Shown here: piece after piece, positions 1-10,700 of the stretch
How the letters are laid out: each line of letters starts with the position of its first letter
Numbering within the stretch: position 1 is the first letter of the stretch
NCBI GenBank assembly: GCA_022266195.1
Contig: WHVY01000004.1
Location: forward strand, 5,411,501-5,475,500
Length of the DNA: 64,000 nt
Direction: 5' to 3'
DNA from: Tetranychus cinnabarinus
Taxonomy: Eukaryota > Arthropoda > Arachnida > Trombidiformes > Tetranychidae
Program-made: the position numbers and the translations under genes
The notes under the pieces: model-generated
Databases searched by the model: none
What the model saw: only the letters and a program-made list of their open reading frames with translations
What the model was told of the DNA's origin: nothing

Positions 1-235
1 TTATATTATTATATGTTTAATTTAAATGAGCTATTTTTATTTTCTTCTCTGTCAGGTGCACGAATCGATAATAGATCAATAAAATTGCGGTATCTTGTGT
101 ATGTTTATTACTACTTAGTCAATTTGGATTGAAAAAATTGCATTGAATTGCCTTCCTTTTGTCTATTTTATTTTATCAATTTATCATAAAGGTTGTAATA
201 CATTGTATAAGAAATGCAGTGATTGAAATCAATCA

Positions 236-480
236 CTATGGTTTTTACCAAATCAATGTGTTCAATGAAAATAGTCATCTTTATTCTTAATGGTTGTTGT
301 AAGGCTGATGAAAACAATGGTCAGCGTTTATGTTAAATTGTTTGAAGGTTTGAATATAAACAGCTATGCCTTTTTCTTGTACTCATTGTTTTGGAAGAAT
401 ATCCGAAAATCTGGAGAAAAGTAGGCTTCCTTCATGTGAACGCTATTAAGCAGCCACTATCGACAATAAATCGCAAAGAT
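236..480 (+). pseudogene. chemoreceptor 5' end remnant
   Basis: This stretch is similar, nucleotide for nucleotide over most of its length, to the promoter-proximal region and first codons of the intact receptor gene at 36290-36610. The shared part includes the words around the initiator, the Cys-rich N-terminal codons (the SCTHCF-like segment) and the segment before the first membrane helix. Indels shift the frame and the rest of the coding sequence is missing. It is a decayed duplicate of the 36446 receptor, cut off a little upstream of the inverted-repeat element at 697-1251. Confidence 0.65.
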
Positions 481-696
481 CCATTAAATGGCAACAAACC
501 ATATGCTGCGTTTTCTGATTTTTTATTTGAATTTTGTTTTCTAAATTGAAATTGGTCCATCTTCGTCTAAGCCGTGATTAAATCAATCTGAAGCAGTATA
601 TTGCGTGTTTATTGATTCTTGATGTGTTTTCAAAAGTTCAATTTGTTGCTTGCTGTTTGACTATAACAATTGATTATGTTCAATAAATAGTATCTA

Positions 697-1251
697 CAGG
701 GCATTTCAGCTAATTTTACCGTTGTAAATTGGTTATATCTTTGCTCCTGAGTGAACTTGAGGTGTGATATTTTGTGAATGGAAATTTGGGCGATACTCAA
801 TTGTCATATTTCAATGTCAAGGTGATTCAAGGTCATTGCGTTATTTGACCTCTGAATGATATTTAAAGGTCATTTTCTGAGAGCGCGAGAATTTTTATAT
901 TGTTTGATGCTAGTGACATGTTCATAACTTATTCTGGTCAAATGATATGAGTGGTTACGCATTGATGTGTTGAGTAATTGGTTTTGAGAAAAATGCATCT
1001 TAGTTTTCCAACGATGCAAGATAAAAACTCGTAGCAAGCATCAAACAATATAAAAATTCTCGCGCTCTCGTAAAATGACCTCCAAATATCAGTCAGAGGT
1101 CAAATAACGCAATGACCTTGAATAACCTTGACATTGAAATATGACAATTGAGTATCGCCCAAATTTCCATTAACAAAATATCACACCTTAAGTTCACTCA
1201 GGAGCAAAGATATAACCAATTTACAACGGTAAAATTAGCTGAAATGCCCTG
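697..1251. repeat. 555-bp fold-back MITE with ~215-bp inverted arms
   Basis: The two ends are long inverted repeats. The left arm (697 to about 912) and right arm (about 1036 to 1251) match with roughly ten mismatches, leaving a ~120-bp unpaired centre. The tips read CAGGGCATTTCAGC and its complement, and both are flanked by TA, the target duplication expected of Tc1/mariner-type transposition. No ORF is present, so it is a non-autonomous element moved by a transposase encoded elsewhere. Transcripts of either strand would form a near-perfect hairpin. Confidence 0.85.
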
Positions 1252-1453
1252 TAGAATAATTTTGAACTATTATATTATTAATATTAATTATTAATTATTA
1301 ATATTTATTAATTCTTTTTCCACACATTGAATTGATTTCAATCTCATTTCATTGCAAGATTAAGCTTCAAAGTGAATCAACATTTAATCAATTGATCAGA
1401 AGACTTGCGAACAGAAGTGTATCAACTGTTGATTTGACTTTACGTTGTTGTTA
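1252..1453. other. AT-rich spacer
   Basis: The spacer holds a short TTAATA/ATTAAT-rich tract at about 1268-1312 and the 3' flank of the minus-strand receptor gene. I see no other feature. Confidence 0.5.
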
Positions 1454-2925
1454 TTACTGATTGTTCCGATTAATGTTTGAACAAAATAATAAGTACAGAG
1501 AGCCACATTCCAAGGTAAGCTGTTAAAGTGCAAGAGCGCAAAATTAAGTTTTGCCAAAGCTAGATTTTCATTAGATTTCAATAAAGTTATTCTTACGAGT
1601 AAAATAAAATTGTTGTCGACATAAATATAATTGCCAATATAAAAACCAATTTTACGTGTTTCAATTCGTCGCAGAACTTGAAGCTTCTGAATGAAGAAAT
1701 TAAATAATTAAAACGCGAATAATATTTACCGCAACTTTATAATCTAAACAAAATTTCAGAAATAACTGTCGAAGGTAAAAAGCCAACGGAATCTCGTTAT
1801 TTTCACTTACCTTAAGAGAAACTTTTAGGTTAAACAAATTTTCAGTATCAATTGAAAGTCTGTAAATCGCTAAATGCAATAAGCTTGCCTGGAACAAGAA
1901 GAAAACAGAAAATTTTAAATTTGTACTAATAATCTTCTCAAAAATTATCGTGTACCTTTTGACCAGCAAATGATCCTAAATAGTTTGGTCCATATAATAT
2001 GCTAGATATCAATACGTTTGAAAAAATGAGAAGCGCTTTAACACCTAAATTGTCAAATGTAAATTGGGTTAAGTAAAAAAAGAACAAAATGTTATGAAAA
2101 GCAAGATAAACATAGAGTGCCATGAATATCGAAGCCACTTGAGCATTGGCATAATCAATCCAATCGCTTAGTAAATTTATTTTATAATAAAAAGAGAGTG
2201 CATTAGTCCGAGTGTAATGAGTAATTGAGTTTAATTCATCACATTCAGTTGATAATGAATCGATTGAATAGTATTCAAAAAGAGTTGCTAGCGTCATTAT
2301 GAATAGAAACCACAAAGCGCTCGATGAAATGAAATAATAAGATGTAACAAGAAAAGCTATATGGACCATTTGGAAAAGAAATGATTTCAAAGATGAATAG
2401 TTAAACACTGCGATGCTTATATGTGCCAATGCGAAACCGGCACAAACCATAATTGGACAGTGTTTATACAATTTAATGAGAATATAGTAAGTTATTCTGA
2501 ACGACCTTTCATTCTTCGATAAAAGGATGAATTTTTCTTCTACGTGTTCAAGGGAATTTTTGTATTCATCGAACATATTTATAAATGATTTTCTTCCAAA
2601 CCGGTTGTGATGAAGCAGAAAAAACTTTACCATGCAAGGTATCATTTCGCCAACATGGAGAAAGTAATTCAACACTTTTCTTTCCGATGAAGACACAAAA
2701 ATATCTCCATTATATAGTCGAATGGTTTCGTTGTCAGTAATACTGAGCACTAGAAATTGAATTGCTATTGCACTGTTCAATAACAATATGATCAAACTTT
2801 GCAATTGAAAATACTTGCAACTTTTTGCTCTATCAAGAGTTTTGGTTGATCTTTCAAAGTTTTCCAAGTCATTAATCGCATCGAGTAAATCATTTTCTGT
2901 CACATCAAGATTGTTGGTTAGTTTG
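1454..2925 (-). CDS. gustatory-receptor-like chemoreceptor, start not found
   Basis: Four exons on the minus strand read in phase 0: 2925-1956 (long exon), 1888-1811, 1686-1597 and 1519-1454. All donors are GT and all acceptors AG. The long exon codes for several hydrophobic helices and ends at a conserved GQK. The last two exons carry the RKxGxYxGNY segment and a short terminal helix (LECGSLYLLFCSN) that aligns with the last membrane segment of gustatory receptors. These are seven-helix membrane proteins, known in insects as ligand-gated channels. I see no initiator: the expected methionine of the related copies is ATT here and upstream sequence is scrambled by a second receptor fragment. 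It may be a recent pseudogene or use a different first exon. Confidence 0.6.
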
Positions 2926-3009
2926 CTGTAAAAATTTAAAAAGAATCTTTGTTCCAGTTGTCAACGATTAATCTTTTTAGATTTAAGAAGTTACAAATAA
3001 TCGACTTTT

Positions 3010-3130
3010 CTCTCAAAGTGTTCCAATTCATCAACGGCGTTTAGTAGATCACTTTTTCTTTCGCGTCGTGATTTTCTATTGAGTATTTATCTTTTAAGAG
3101 GAAAAACTTCACGAATTGTGGAAATTTGTA
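3010..3130 (-). pseudogene. receptor N-terminal fragment
   Basis: On the minus strand this reads a degenerate copy of the receptor N-terminal segment SDLLNAVDELEHFER, followed by a stop. Just before it is a decayed version of the MSxIRKVFLLK start seen at 6428, with the ATG changed to ATT. It lies directly upstream of the receptor at 1454-2925 and looks like a partial tandem duplication that separated that gene from its own start. Confidence 0.55.
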
Positions 3131-3746
3131 GACTATTGTTGGATAACTAAGGAAAATCGAAAAAATAGTTGTTATTGATGAATTAATCGTAATAAGGAAT
3201 ATAAATCGTAATGAATAGAGTAGTGCGTTTCAAAAGCTGTATAAACCAATCACATTATGAAAAACAATGAAAACCATCGATTAATTTCCATCATCCAATT
3301 TTCTAATTTTTTTGTCACGAATATTAAGGTTTATTTTTCAAATTTCCTTTTCAAGTTGAATCATACACATGTTGGTGTTTATACCTTTCTTTACTTCAAA
3401 ACCCCCAAAATAAAATAAATGAGACCCGGTGATTGGGCTGAGTCTAAAATACACCCATTGATGGTCATAATTAAAAGTCCCTACAAGCCTTAGCCTTTTT
3501 CAAACCTTTAAAAGTTTATTTTTTCAAGTTAATGTAAATTTTAGCATTCTGCAGACACATTTCACTAGTACCTAGAATTATACTAACTGGAAAATATCGA
3601 TTTTGTTTGTTTCACAGAGTTTCATTTTCAAGGCAAGTCAAGTTTACAAACTCCTAATGTTTCCACTAAAATTCATGTGTCTAAATCTATTTTATTATTT
3701 AATTAAATAAAATTTATAAAACAGATTTTGAACAACAAATGTTTGA
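3131..3746. other. intergenic, no gene seen
   Basis: Low-complexity AT-rich sequence. A decayed copy of the receptor upstream word GTCACGAATATTAA lies near 3315. No ORF with coding character, RNA gene or repeat boundary is evident. Confidence 0.5.
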
Positions 3747-3982
3747 TTTATCTCGATGAATGGTGTCAGCTTTTCAGCTCCATTTCAGGTAGATTTTATC
3801 GTAAATATTTCAATTTTAAATTTAACCAATCAGACCGATTTTTCGATCCAGGATTGTATGTACATGCAAATTTGCGAAATTGTGATAATTCATTATGTTT
3901 ATCGAACTGGAAATTAGGAGAAATTGACTCTTGAAATGGGCAATAGTATGGACAAGTCTTTGTAGTCCAAGCTGCGACATGG
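3747..3982 (-). pseudogene. duplicated 3' end of the PI 3-kinase gene
   Basis: This segment is clearly similar to 39884-40136, which covers the 3' flank and last codons of the PI 3-kinase gene in the same orientation. The source codes for a C-terminus ending AWTTKIDWFFHNIAHFKN. The copy keeps AWTTK and most of the 3' flank but has indels and no intact frame. It contains none of the upstream kinase sequence and ends about 30 bp from the last exon of the receptor pseudogene at 4012. It is a truncated segmental duplicate. Confidence 0.75.
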
Positions 3983-4011
3983 GCCACCAGTAGAATATAG
4001 TTTTGAATGAA

Positions 4012-6428
4012 TGTTCAAAGAGTATTCCGATTGATATCTGCACAAAATAAAATGTACAAAGAGGCGCATTCCAAAGCGAGTTATTTGTTATTAAAAGGCA
4101 AAAATGGCAGGCATTTATACGGATTTTAAGCTTACTAGTAAAGTTTCGTTGATATCAACATAAATATAATTACCAATATATGCACCCATTTTACGTGCCG
4201 AAAATATTTCAAGAACTTCGAGTTTCTGTATTATTAATAATAGAGAAATTCAAATGTCTAACTAATAATCATACATACACATCTATTGATACATTTATCC
4301 TGAAAATGATTCCATTTTACGCCCGTCCTTCAAAGAAACTTTTAAAATAATAGATTTTCCAGTATCCATTGAAATCCGATAAATTGACAGACGCAGTAAG
4401 CTTGTCTAGAACAAAATGAGCGCAGGATATTAAGCATGATAAAATTATGCATCCAAACAAAATGAATTTTAACGCAATGATTTGAACCATAATGAATTTG
4501 TACCTTTTGAGCAATAAGTGATGCTAGATAGCTTGTTCAATATAATATCATCAATATCAACATGTTGGAAGAAATAAGCTTCCCTAAAACAAAAGAAAAA
4601 GCATGAAAATTTAAGAATGTTAAGAAAATAAACTTGTACCTTTTGAGCAATAAGGGACCCTAAATAGTTGGATACATATAATATCAACATAAGTACAGTA
4701 GCGGTCAATTAAACTGTCAGTCAGATTTTTCGATGCTGCAAAGTTATTAGAAGATTTTAAATTTTGATATTTAAGAAAACAATAAATTAATGTATAGTTT
4801 AGCTATTAATGTATTCAAAATATAAAAATATTGTCTTCTTCGTGTTTTATAGACCGTGCAAAGTCGATCACCGCTCTCTCAATAAGTTTAGTTTAAATTT
4901 CAGAATTTTTGAAGGGCTGAAAATGTTAAAAATTTAATATCATTTATGGATTTTTTAATCAATTTGGCTTATTAGGCCCAAAAATAATGGTAAAATTCAT
5001 TAAAATGTTCTGACAACGATGAAATCAGGCCAAAATAAGCGAAAAATTAGAAGCGCCATCTATTGGATGAACTAAAATTTCGATGATTTTCTTTTTCTAA
5101 GGCTGATTGCAATTAAGATATCAACGATAATTGAATTTTTGTCGCAGATTTAGAATGACCTGCATTCGTTTATTCTTCAAATTTATTTTTGCTCTGAGAA
5201 TCTATCTCCTTCAATCAAAAACAAACTTGAAATCTTTTGCATCAAATTTCGACAGAGGTAATGTTTTAAATCAGCCTTAATTTACTAAATGGTCCTGATA
5301 AAATTGTGAAAAAAATTTGAACCATATTTCTAAATGTTCAAAAACGAAATGAAACCATAATCATGATTTTATTCGAAGTAAATCAGAAGATATTGAATTT
5401 TGATATAAATGTAGAAACTGACAGTTTCATTGACCGATACTGTACATGTAAGTTGGATGTAATGAGAAGGATTTTCACTCCTAAACTGTCAAACGTAAAC
5501 TGAGTAAAGTAAAAGAAGATCAAAATGTTGTGGCATAAATATAAACGAAATAGAATATCCAAGCAGATTGAGCATTGAAACAATCAATTCAATTGCTGAG
5601 TAAACTTTTCTTGTGATAAAAAGACGCTGCAGCATACCAATTTTAGTCTGTTGTTGTGTTTAATTCATTGCAACCCGTTGTTGAATTGTTGATGAATAAT
5701 AATGCAACACCAATATGAATAGAAAACAAACAGCACCCAATAAGACTAAATGATAAATTGCAACAACAAGAAATACATGAATAATGAAGGGCATTAAAGA
5801 TGAATAGCTCAACACGGTGGTGCTTGTATGGGCCAATAGGAAAATCATACAAACTATAAATGAAAAAAATTGTACAATTTAATAAGATAATAATATTGCT
5901 TTCTGAATGTCATTTCATTTGTAGATAAAAGGCTAAACTCGTTATTGTACTGTTTAAGAGAATCTTTGTATTCATCGAAAATATTTAGAAATGATTTTCT
6001 TTTAGATTGATTGAGATGAAATAATAGAAAAATCTTTATCAAGCAAGGTATAACTATGCCAACGTGTAGGATATATACGTTAGTTCAGCACTTGTCTCTC
6101 CGATGACCACGCAAAAATATCAGTGGCATACAGTCTAAGGGTTTCGTTGTCAGTAATACTGCACAGTAAAAAAGTATAGCAAGCATATTGTTCAAGAACA
6201 ATATTATCATGCTTTGTATTTGAAAATGTTTGCAAATTTTGTTTCTGTCAAATATTCGCGTTGCACGTTCAAAGTTTTCCAAGTCATCAATGGCCTTTAG
6301 TAGCCCATTTCTTGTCACGTCAGATTATTGATTGAATTTGCAGGAACATCAAAACAAAATCTTCGTATGTTGAGCCAAATATTGAGAACGTATCCTTTAA
6401 GAAGAAAAACTTTACGAACTGTTGACAT
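4012..6428 (-). pseudogene. receptor pseudogene split by a mariner-like element
   Basis: The minus strand reads a whole decayed receptor. A start at 6428 (MSTVRKVFLLK) leads in frame to NSINNLT, where a one-base loss shifts the frame before the conserved TRNGLLKAIDDLENFE. More frameshifts follow near 6170, 6045 and 5850. The end of the long exon is at 4693-4641 (donor after AQK), with a local partial duplicate of that end at about 4500-4560. A degenerate exon 2 lies at about 4405-4320, exon 3 near 4223-4135 (KLEVLE...ARKMGAYIGNY) and exon 4 at 4077-4012 (LALECASLYILFC). The TA-flanked element at 4696-5442 sits inside the long exon. Confidence 0.8.
4696..5442. mobile_element. mariner-like non-autonomous element
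   Basis: The ends are imperfect inverted repeats about 26 bp long beginning CAGTAGCGGTCAATTAAACT and, on the other side, CAGTATCGGTCAATGAAACT. Both are flanked by TA. The 747-bp body has no transposase ORF. Removing it together with one TA rejoins the receptor exon, with VSNYLG coding sequence continuing on the other side. The CAGT tips, TA target and size fit the Tc1/mariner superfamily; the transposase must come from elsewhere. Confidence 0.8.
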
Positions 6429-6943
6429 TTTAAGCCTATTGTTGGACTTCCTAGAAAAGTCAATAAAATAACTGGCAAAAGCAATAAAGTGAAATAAATT
6501 GTGCGTTTCAAAAGACTTTTAGATCTGATTGAATAGACGAGTTTGAAAAGTTTAATGAATCCTTTGATTCATTATCATTATCCAATTTTCGTAGTTTTTG
6601 TGTCACGAATATCAAAATTGATTGTTGAATTTTCACTCGTGCTTCTCGCAACTGAAGATGTTTAAGCTAAGATTGTTTATTTGTAAACGATTGCAAAAGA
6701 CAACTTTAATATTCGTGACATAAAACTTGGACACTTGATGATCGAAACTAATCTAAGGTTTTAATTATTTTTCATGTTATTATTGGGCTTCACTATCATT
6801 TAATTTCTTTGTTTATTTCGAAAAATATCTCGCTTACAGTAACTTCGATCAAAAAATGATTTAAATTTTGCAATGAGTATGAAATATTGAATTAGAAAAA
6901 GTTAATAGATGGATTGGCTCAGAGTAAGTATCAGTAAGTGCAT
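6429..6943. other. intergenic between divergent receptor loci
   Basis: The minus strand holds the decayed upstream part of the 4012-6428 pseudogene, including an LLKRTIYF-like stretch and a GTGACACAAAAACTACG word near 6600. From about 6775 the sequence is similar to 32560-32800, upstream of another receptor. I see no further gene. Confidence 0.5.
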
Positions 6944-7050
6944 CAGAATAAATTACAATCAATTTTGATATTCGTGATACATAACTGTTGCAAGCAGTTA
7001 ATGGTTAATTAATCGAAGACTTTGATTATTCTTCATGATGTTGCAACTAT
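6944..7050 (+). promoter_or_regulatory. conserved receptor upstream block, copy 1
   Basis: About 105 bp here is nearly identical to 27829-27928 and 32804-32910. It starts near AATTACAATCAATTTTGATA, contains GTTGCAAGCAGTTAATGG and ends near TTGCAACTAT. Each copy lies 220-235 bp upstream of a receptor start. The position and conservation suggest a promoter or enhancer. Recent shared ancestry of the duplicated loci is the alternative explanation. Confidence 0.55.
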
Positions 7051-7175
7051 TCGCCAATATCCATTAAACATGGCTAGCCCATGTCTGTGTTCAATCAGAA
7101 TCAAATATTCTTTCCTTATTTTGGCTAGTTAAGTCAGTAATCAAACAGAGATCAACAAGTGATCGAGCTTTTATT

Positions 7176-7288
7176 ATGGCGCGATTCATTCTTAGTTATT
7201 GCTGTTGTTATTCAAAAATGAAAAATATCAAAAATATTCGTTTTGCCTTTGCTATTAAATCTATTTCCAAATTTACAAATCTCAATGT
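7176..7288 (+). pseudogene. receptor exon 1, 5' part, cut by element A
   Basis: An ATG at 7176 opens a frame of 37 codons plus two bases (MARFILSYCCCYSK at the start) that matches the N-terminus of the intact receptors at 28050 and 33038. It stops at AATGT, the 5-bp target duplicated on insertion of LTR element A. The reading frame resumes at 12058 with TKSDLLRAIDDLEHFE after the second AATGT, so this and 12053-13539 were one gene. Confidence 0.85.
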
Positions 7289-7716
7289 TGTGGTGATTTC
7301 ACGAAAATAAAAGGTTTAAACAGAAAAGTATTTCCACAAAGAAAGTTTATTGAGTTGAGTTCGAGTCAGGTGTCGGATCTCTTCTGAGATTTACATTCAA
7401 GAGAGAAGGGTTTTTAAAGTATGTCGAGCGACAGTGAGAGAAGGGGAAAAGGTCTGGTTCCTGAGTTTGTTTACTTTAGATTAAGATTAGTGCTACTAAT
7501 CCCAGCGTTAATTATGGATGAGATCTCACTTTGAGAACCTGAGATCTCATTTCGAGATCTCACTTTAAGTTTGAGATCTCACTTTTTAAGCCTGAGATCT
7601 CACTTTGAGACTTCAAGGTCTCACTTTGAGATCTCGAAAGAAAATCTAGGGAAAAAGGGCTTACTTATTGTTAATTATTGAGAATTATTGAGAGAAAAAT
7701 AACGAAGGTCACTACA
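7289..7716 (-). repeat. 3' LTR of element A
   Basis: 428 bp, TGT...ACA bounded, matching 11625-12052. It contains six exact GAGATCTC palindromes at 7520, 7541, 7554, 7573, 7594 and 7628. In element orientation this is the downstream LTR. Confidence 0.95.
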
Positions 7717-7726
7717 CCCCCCAACT
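7717..7726 (-). other. polypurine tract of element A
   Basis: On the minus strand the sequence between the pol stop codon and the 3' LTR reads AAGTTGGGGGG and abuts the LTR TGT. This is where plus-strand DNA synthesis is primed in LTR elements. Confidence 0.7.
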
Positions 7727-7730
7727 TAGA

Positions 7731-10700
7731 TTAATCATCTCTCCTGAGATGAAATTTGGTTATGTTTTTAATGTGGGCCTGTTGGATTGCTCCGTTTTGA
7801 ATGTACTTCACAGTTTTTGGTACTCCACCATAAGATATTATTGATTCTACTTCAAATGGTCCATCGGTAATACGACATTTTCCTTTAATACCTTTGAAGA
7901 CCAGAACACGATCTCCAACTTTGAGATCTCGGTTTGAATTCTTTTTGTTGCCATCATAGTTTTCTTTCATCTTCTGGCGATATCGTTCAATCTGCTCTTG
8001 TGTGTGTGGTTTTTCCACCAACTTAATACAATCTACGTCATACTCATAGTCAGCTGGTAAATAGTCACATTTATTAAATGCTTTAAAGTATGGACTACAT
8101 CCTATAGCACGGCAATAAGATCGATTGTGGTGCTTCGCCGCTAACTCGATTGTATTTTTCCAGTTTGGCAGATGAGAGTATAGGGAGTAGTACAATTTGA
8201 TAACCTGCACAAACCTCTCGGCCATTCCATTGGACCAAGGGCTGTACGGAGAAACGAGGACATGAGTGAGATCTCGATCTGAGATCCATCTCTTGAAAGC
8301 ATTTGAAGTAAAGCAAGCGCCATTATCACTTATTATCTTCTTTATTTCATGCATGAACGGATGATTCTCGAGGAATTCGATAACACTCTTTGAATCCTCT
8401 TTCATCGCTTTAGCTTGACCTAATCTGGTTCCTTCGTCAAATAAAACTAGAAAACTCTTAGTCACTGCTCTTCCTTCACCTTTCTTTGAGATCTCACCAA
8501 AATCTAGATGGATCGTGTGCATTCTTTCAGTTGCATGAGAAGGTAATACCAATGTATCAGTGCGATTCTTGAATTTTGCTTTGACCTTTTGACATACTGG
8601 ACAGGAACGTACATAGTCGATAACGTCTTGCTTCATGTTTTTCCAATGAAATCTAGCTGAAATTTTGTGAAAGGTTCGGGAGATCCCATCGTGTCCACCA
8701 GAATGAGGGTCATCATGATAGCTTGAGAGAATAAATTTGACTTTATCCGGTGAGATCTCAATTTGAGATCTCATTTGTCTTTGAAAGTCAATATTTGCAA
8801 CTGTTGCTTTTGGGACCAAACGGGATAGAGCATCATCATCGGTTAGTTCTTTTCCGGATTTATGGTTTATCTTCATCGAGAAGGTCATTAGAAATGTTTG
8901 CCATCTGCCGAGACGACCCTTTGGTTCTTTCAAGTCCATTAAGAAGCTGAGAGCTCGATGATCTGAATTGACAATAAAATCTCGTCCTTCCAAATAGGAA
9001 CGAAAATACTGAATAGCTTTTATAACCGCAAGGCACTCCTTGTCCGTTGTTGAATAGTTAACTTCATGGCTATTGAAAGTGTATGAGTAATAGCCGATGA
9101 CGCGAAGCTGTTTGTTCCGGTTCATCTTGAGATCTCTTTGGTACAGAATAGCTCCCGTACCGAAGTTTGAAGCGTCACAACTTAATTCAAATGTGAGATC
9201 CCAATCAGGTATCTGGAGTATGGGATTTTCAGTTATTTTGTTGACCAATTTGTTATAAGCATCTTCACATTCTTGTGTCCAGAGGAAAGGTTGGTCTTTT
9301 CGTTTTAATGCATCCAATGGCCTAACAATTTTACCATAGTCAGGTATGAAGGCACGAAAATGGCTGGTGAGTCCAGTGAAACATCTTAGCGAGTGTAAAT
9401 CAAATGGTTTGCTCATTTCTTTAACTTTTTGAACTGATTCCTCTCTAGTTGTCTTACTTTGGCCATCCAAAACACGACCGAGAAATACCACTGAGCTTCC
9501 ATTAAAAGTGCTTTTCTTTTCATTGATTGTCATTTTAGCTTGATCAAGTTTTGACAATACGAGACCAGTTAAGTGACCACATTCGTCTTGAGATCTCCCT
9601 CCGATGCAAATGTCGTCAACATAAACGTGAACTTTACCAGTTGAAGTTAGATCTCCGAGTATCTTTGTTATAGTCCTTTGAAAGATCGCTGGGGAATTTT
9701 TCCATCCAAATGGGAGGCGAAGCATCTCATAATGTCCGAAAGGGAGGACAAAAGCACTGTATTTTCTAGTTTTTTCAGACAATCTTATCTGCCAAAACCC
9801 ATCCTTAAGGTCAATCTTAGTAAAATGAGTACAACCTCCAAGTGCACTTATCATATCATCTATGATCGGGAAAGGGAACGGGTCTAGCTTTGTTATTTTA
9901 TTCAGTTCTCGATAATCTTGACAAAGGCGGTAATCACCATTCTCTTTTGGTACGATAACGCATGGGCTAGCATATCCGCTTGTTGAGTCACGAATGATAT
10001 TATTCTCTTTGAAATCTCGAATTTTGTTTTGAGCCCATTCATATCTGTTTCGTGAGAGGCGATAGGGTTTACATTGTATGACTTTAGAAGTGTCAATAAG
10101 CAAATCGGTGACGTGAAGAGGCTCTGAAGTTTTGATCTTGAAGACGTCAGGGAATTGTTTCTTAGCAGCCTCCATGGAGATAATGATTTTTGAATTGGAA
10201 ACAGAATTGATATGCGGTTTCACTCTAACGAGTTCATATCCGAAGGTCTTCAGTCCTGGTCTTGCTATTATGACATCGTAATTGCACTTATCGAAAACAC
10301 ATGCTGAGATCTCATTTGATATTCCATCAACTTGAAGTATGAATTGTGAAGCATTCTTTATAATTTCTTTTGCACCATTGAATCCAAAAATCTCTTGAAG
10401 GGATTCCTCTTGCGAAAGCTGTTGCTCTTCAACTACTTTTGAAGACACTATATTGACGTTTGCTCCATTATCCAGTAACGCACGGTAATAACTGGAACCA
10501 ATTTTGACTTGAACCACGTCGGGGTTTCCATCATTCTCTATCGAGAAAACATCCTCTGGATTCGATGGCCTAGCTCTATCATCACGTCTTCTATCGGAAC
10601 GATTACGATGTGAGATCTCATTTTGAGATCTCATGGCTAAGTCACGTCTTGTTCCATCAGGTTGTGACCTGGTCTTCAATGGCTTCAGGTTACAGAGAGC

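Noticed and set aside
3728..3987. Two short ORFs on opposite strands
   Set aside because: They are chance frames within the duplicated 3' end of the PI 3-kinase gene.
7520..7635. Tandem repeat in the LTR of element A as an ordinary minisatellite
   Set aside because: The same 8-mer recurs at isolated positions in the coding region, so a local slippage explanation is insufficient.
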